Source: JBOGIG01 sp050742455 (GTDB lineage Bacteria > Actinomycetota > Acidimicrobiia > Acidimicrobiales > JBOGIG01). From it: 8,203 nucleotides of DNA. This document shows, in pieces, positions 6,499 through 8,203 of this stretch (positions are counted from its first letter, which is position 1; every line of letters starts with the position of its first letter). The notes below the pieces were generated by a model. The model did not search any database, was not told where the DNA came from, and was given only the letters and a program-made list of their open reading frames with translations. Location of the stretch: positions 1 to 8,203 of the forward strand of contig JBOGIG010000130.1 in NCBI GenBank assembly GCA_050742455.1, in the 5' to 3' direction. Both the position numbers and the translations under genes were made by a program.

Positions 6499-7641
6499 AT
6501 GAGTGGTCCCCTGACCGGCATGAAGGTCATCGAAATAGCGGGAATCGGACCGGGCCCGTTCGCGGCCATGATGTTGTCCGATATGGGGGCCGAGGTGGTC
6601 CGCGTTGACCGGGCCCAAGCGGTGAACCCCCAAGCATCGACGCCGGCCTGGGATGTCATGAACCGGGGCCGGCGTTCCATAGGCGTCGACCTCAAGAACC
6701 CCGACGGGGTTGAAACCGTTCTCAAGCTGGTCGAATCGGCCGACGCCCTCATCGAGGGATTCCGTCCCGGCGTGGCCGAACGTCTTGGCATCGGGCCCGA
6801 GGCCTGCCTGGACCGCAATCCCCGATTGGTCTTCGGTCGTATGACGGGGTGGGGCCAGGATGGCCCCTACGGCCAGGCGGCGGGCCACGACATCAACTAC
6901 ATCGCCCTAGCCGGCGCCCTGGGCCACATCGGGCGTTCGGCGGGCCCGCCCCTGCCCCCGCTGAATCTGGTGGGGGACTTCGGCGGGGGTGGGATGTACC
7001 TGGCGTTCGGAGTCGTATGTGGCGTTTGGGAGGCCTCCCGCTCGGGCCAGGGGCAGGTGGTGGACGCCGCCATGGTCGACGGCGCCGCCTCGCTCATGTC
7101 CATGTTCTGGGGATTTTCCGCCGTGGGCATGTGGAAGGAGGAGCGGGGGGTGAACCTGCTGGACACCGGAGCCCACTTCTACGATGTCTATGAGACTTCG
7201 GACAACAAGTTCGTGTCCATTGGTTCCATAGAGCGCCAGTTCTACTCGGAGCTGTTGCGCCTCACCGGACTCGACACCGAATCCCTGCCCGACCAGATGG
7301 ACCGGGACCAGTGGCCCAACATGAAGGACAAGCTGGCCAATGTCATCAGGACAAAGTCGAGGGCACAGTGGTGCGAACTGATGGAGGGCACCGACGTCTG
7401 CTTCGCCCCGGTCCTGACCATGGCCGAGGCAGCTCTGCATCCCCACAATCAGGCCAGACACACCTTCATCGAGATCGAAGGTGTCACCCAGCCCGCACCC
7501 GCTCCCCGCTTTAGCCGGACCAGAGCCGAGGTGTCCCGTCCCGCATCGCGACCGGGGGAGAACACCGACGAAGTGTTGGCCGACTGGGGATTTGATTCTG
7601 AGGACGTTGCCAAGCTGCGCTCAAGCGGGGCCGTCGCTTGA
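6499..7641 (+). CDS. Alpha-methylacyl-CoA racemase (CoA-transferase family III, Mcr/AMACR type)
   Basis: 380 residues from ATG 6499, which has a strong AAGGAGG site. AMACR enzymes interconvert the 2R and 2S forms of 2-methyl-branched acyl-CoAs, allowing beta-oxidation of branched fatty acids and sterol side chains. From memory the protein follows Mycobacterium tuberculosis Mcr closely: G-P-L-T-G-M-K-V-I-E-I-A-G-I-G-P-G-P, R-M-T-G-W-G-Q, G-H-D-I-N-Y-I (His130), L-N-L-V-G-D-F-G-G-G (Asp160), G-Q-V-V-D-A-A-M-V-D-G and I-E-R-Q-F-Y (Glu245). His130, Asp160 and Glu245 correspond to the catalytic His126, Asp156 and Glu241 of Mcr. That catalytic set favours racemase over CaiB-like CoA transferase. 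The C-terminal P-A-P-R-F-S-R-T is also typical. The stop TGA (7639-7641) lies in the first copy of a 17-bp tandem array. The neighbours give no pathway link. Confidence 0.93.
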   Translation: MSGPLTGMKVIEIAGIGPGPFAAMMLSDMGAEVVRVDRAQAVNPQASTPAWDVMNRGRRSIGVDLKNPDGVETVLKLVESADALIEGFRPGVAERLGIGPEACLDRNPRLVFGRMTGWGQDGPYGQAAGHDINYIALAGALGHIGRSAGPPLPPLNLVGDFGGGGMYLAFGVVCGVWEASRSGQGQVVDAAMVDGAASLMSMFWGFSAVGMWKEERGVNLLDTGAHFYDVYETSDNKFVSIGSIERQFYSELLRLTGLDTESLPDQMDRDQWPNMKDKLANVIRTKSRAQWCELMEGTDVCFAPVLTMAEAALHPHNQARHTFIEIEGVTQPAPAPRFSRTRAEVSRPASRPGENTDEVLADWGFDSEDVAKLRSSGAVA

Positions 7642-7729
7642 ACCGGGCCGTCGCTTGAACCGGGCCGTCGCTTGAACCGGGCCATCGCTTGAACCGGGCC
7701 GTCGCTTGAACCGGGCCGTCGCTTGAGCG
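7618..7729. repeat. 17-bp tandem array (six copies) with flanking 10-bp inverted repeat
   Basis: The unit GGGCCGTCGCTTGAACC runs from 7628 in six head-to-tail copies (from 7628, 7645, 7662, 7679, 7696 and 7713). Copy 4 has one change (CCATC for CCGTC), and copy 6 diverges in its last bases to GAGCG. CGCTCAAGCG (7618-7627), just before the array, is the exact reverse complement of CGCTTGAGCG (7720-7729), which ends it. The TCAAGCG of the left arm can also pair with CGCTTGA in every copy; with copy 1 this gives a 7-bp stem and 7-base loop. TGA occurs at 7639, 7656, 7673, 7690, 7707 and 7724, covering each forward frame twice. The first is the racemase stop. No T-run follows. Confidence 0.95.
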
Positions 7730-7739
7730 GGAGGCAGTA

Positions 7740-8203
7740 GTGGCTCGCCTGACTCTGGTCCGCCACGGCCGTGCGGCCTCGGGGTGGCAAGACGATGCCG
7801 ACCCCGAACTGGACGATGTGGGGGTGGCCCAGGCGGCCTCTATGGCCCAGGTACTGGCCCCATCGGGCCCTTGGCCGGTGGTGGTCAGTCCGATGAAACG
7901 CACCAGGCAGACGGCCGCCGCTTTGGAGCGCCAGTGGAGCACGGAGGCCAGGGTGGAGCCGGCCGTGGGGGAGATCCCCACGCCTAGTGGGCTGCCCGAT
8001 CTGGCTTCCCGTGGACCGTGGCTGGTCCGGCTGATGGCCGGGACATGGGACACGGTTGACGACCCGGTGCTGGTCGATTGGCGCCAAGGTGTGCTCGATG
8101 CCCTGAGCGTCATGGATGCCGACACCGTTGTGGTGAGCCACTTTGTCGCCATAAACGTGGCCGTCGGGGCCGCTGTTGGCGACGCCCGGCTGGTCAGTTT
8201 CCG
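7740..8203 (+). CDS. Histidine phosphatase family protein (phosphoglycerate-mutase-like), 3' end outside window
   Basis: 154 codons are visible from GTG 7740, with no stop before the window edge. GGGAGG at 7729-7734, 5 bases before the GTG, begins on the last base of the upstream repeat array. The N-terminus L-T-L-V-R-H-G-R-A carries the phosphorylated histidine (His9) in the R-H-G motif. S-P-M-K-R-T-R-Q-T-A is the typical second arginine motif, V-G-E-I-P-T-P supplies a likely acid, and V-V-S-H-F-V-A-I-N carries the second catalytic histidine (His134). The family includes phosphoglycerate mutases, cobalamin and sugar phosphatases and regulators; the substrate cannot be assigned. The gene lies 98 bases after the racemase stop, almost all of that gap being repeat, so cotranscription is plausible. 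Confidence 0.9.
   Translation, partial: MARLTLVRHGRAASGWQDDADPELDDVGVAQAASMAQVLAPSGPWPVVVSPMKRTRQTAAALERQWSTEARVEPAVGEIPTPSGLPDLASRGPWLVRLMAGTWDTVDDPVLVDWRQGVLDALSVMDADTVVVSHFVAINVAVGAAVGDARLVSF

Noticed and set aside
6444..6818. Extension of the galT frame into the racemase gene
   Set aside because: The frame is open by high-GC chance. The extra residues are not GalT-like and overlap a gene with a strong ribosome binding site and catalytic motifs.
7618..7729. CRISPR array
   Set aside because: The units are directly abutting 17-bp repeats with no unique spacers, and no cas genes are present.
7449..8152. Long minus-strand ORFs across the 17-bp array with a repeated Ser-Asp-Gly-Pro-Val-Gln-like peptide
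   Set aside because: They are antisense to the histidine phosphatase and the end of the racemase, both well supported. The peptide repeats simply translate the array, and no family is recognisable.

Overview
This is a high-GC window with strong G/C bias at third codon positions. It uses GTG and TTG starts and has gene ends that overlap or nearly touch. The gene content fits a high-GC actinobacterium: a membrane-anchored MurF-like ligase beside a Ddl, a bPH_2/SHOCT membrane protein, and a racemase very like mycobacterial Mcr. An Acidimicrobiia-type lineage is my guess from protein style, not something the sequence proves. Both ends of the window cut through genes.

Layout. (1) Positions 1-3690, plus strand: the end of an alpha/beta hydrolase, a MurF-type Mur ligase with an N-terminal membrane region, a probable 65-residue small ORF, and a D-Ala-D-Ala ligase. 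Starts and stops overlap at the hydrolase/murF junction (GTGA) and the small ORF/ddl junction (TTGA), so this looks like a translationally coupled cell-wall operon. Ddl would make D-Ala-D-Ala and the MurF-like enzyme would attach it to the peptidoglycan precursor. A two-helix PH/SHOCT protein follows ddl after 3 bases. (2) Positions 4341 to about 6443, minus strand: a Leloir pair transcribed as galT-galK, converging on the PH/SHOCT gene. (3) From 6499, plus strand and divergent from galT: an alpha-methylacyl-CoA racemase of the CoA-transferase III family, then a histidine phosphatase that runs off the end.

The genes are of known families. The unusual part is three short tandem-repeat tracts. 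One is a 20-bp unit in three copies at the galK/PH-SHOCT convergent junction, where the outer copies carry the two stop codons. One is a 17-bp unit in six copies that starts at the racemase stop codon, puts TGA in all three forward frames, and is bounded by a perfect 10-bp inverted repeat. One is a 9-bp coding repeat giving a Pro-Glu-Ala-rich tract inside an insertion in the MurF-like C-terminal domain. I found no RNA genes, CRISPR array, insertion sequence or defence system. No wholly new system is evident; the repeat structures are the best candidates for something undescribed.
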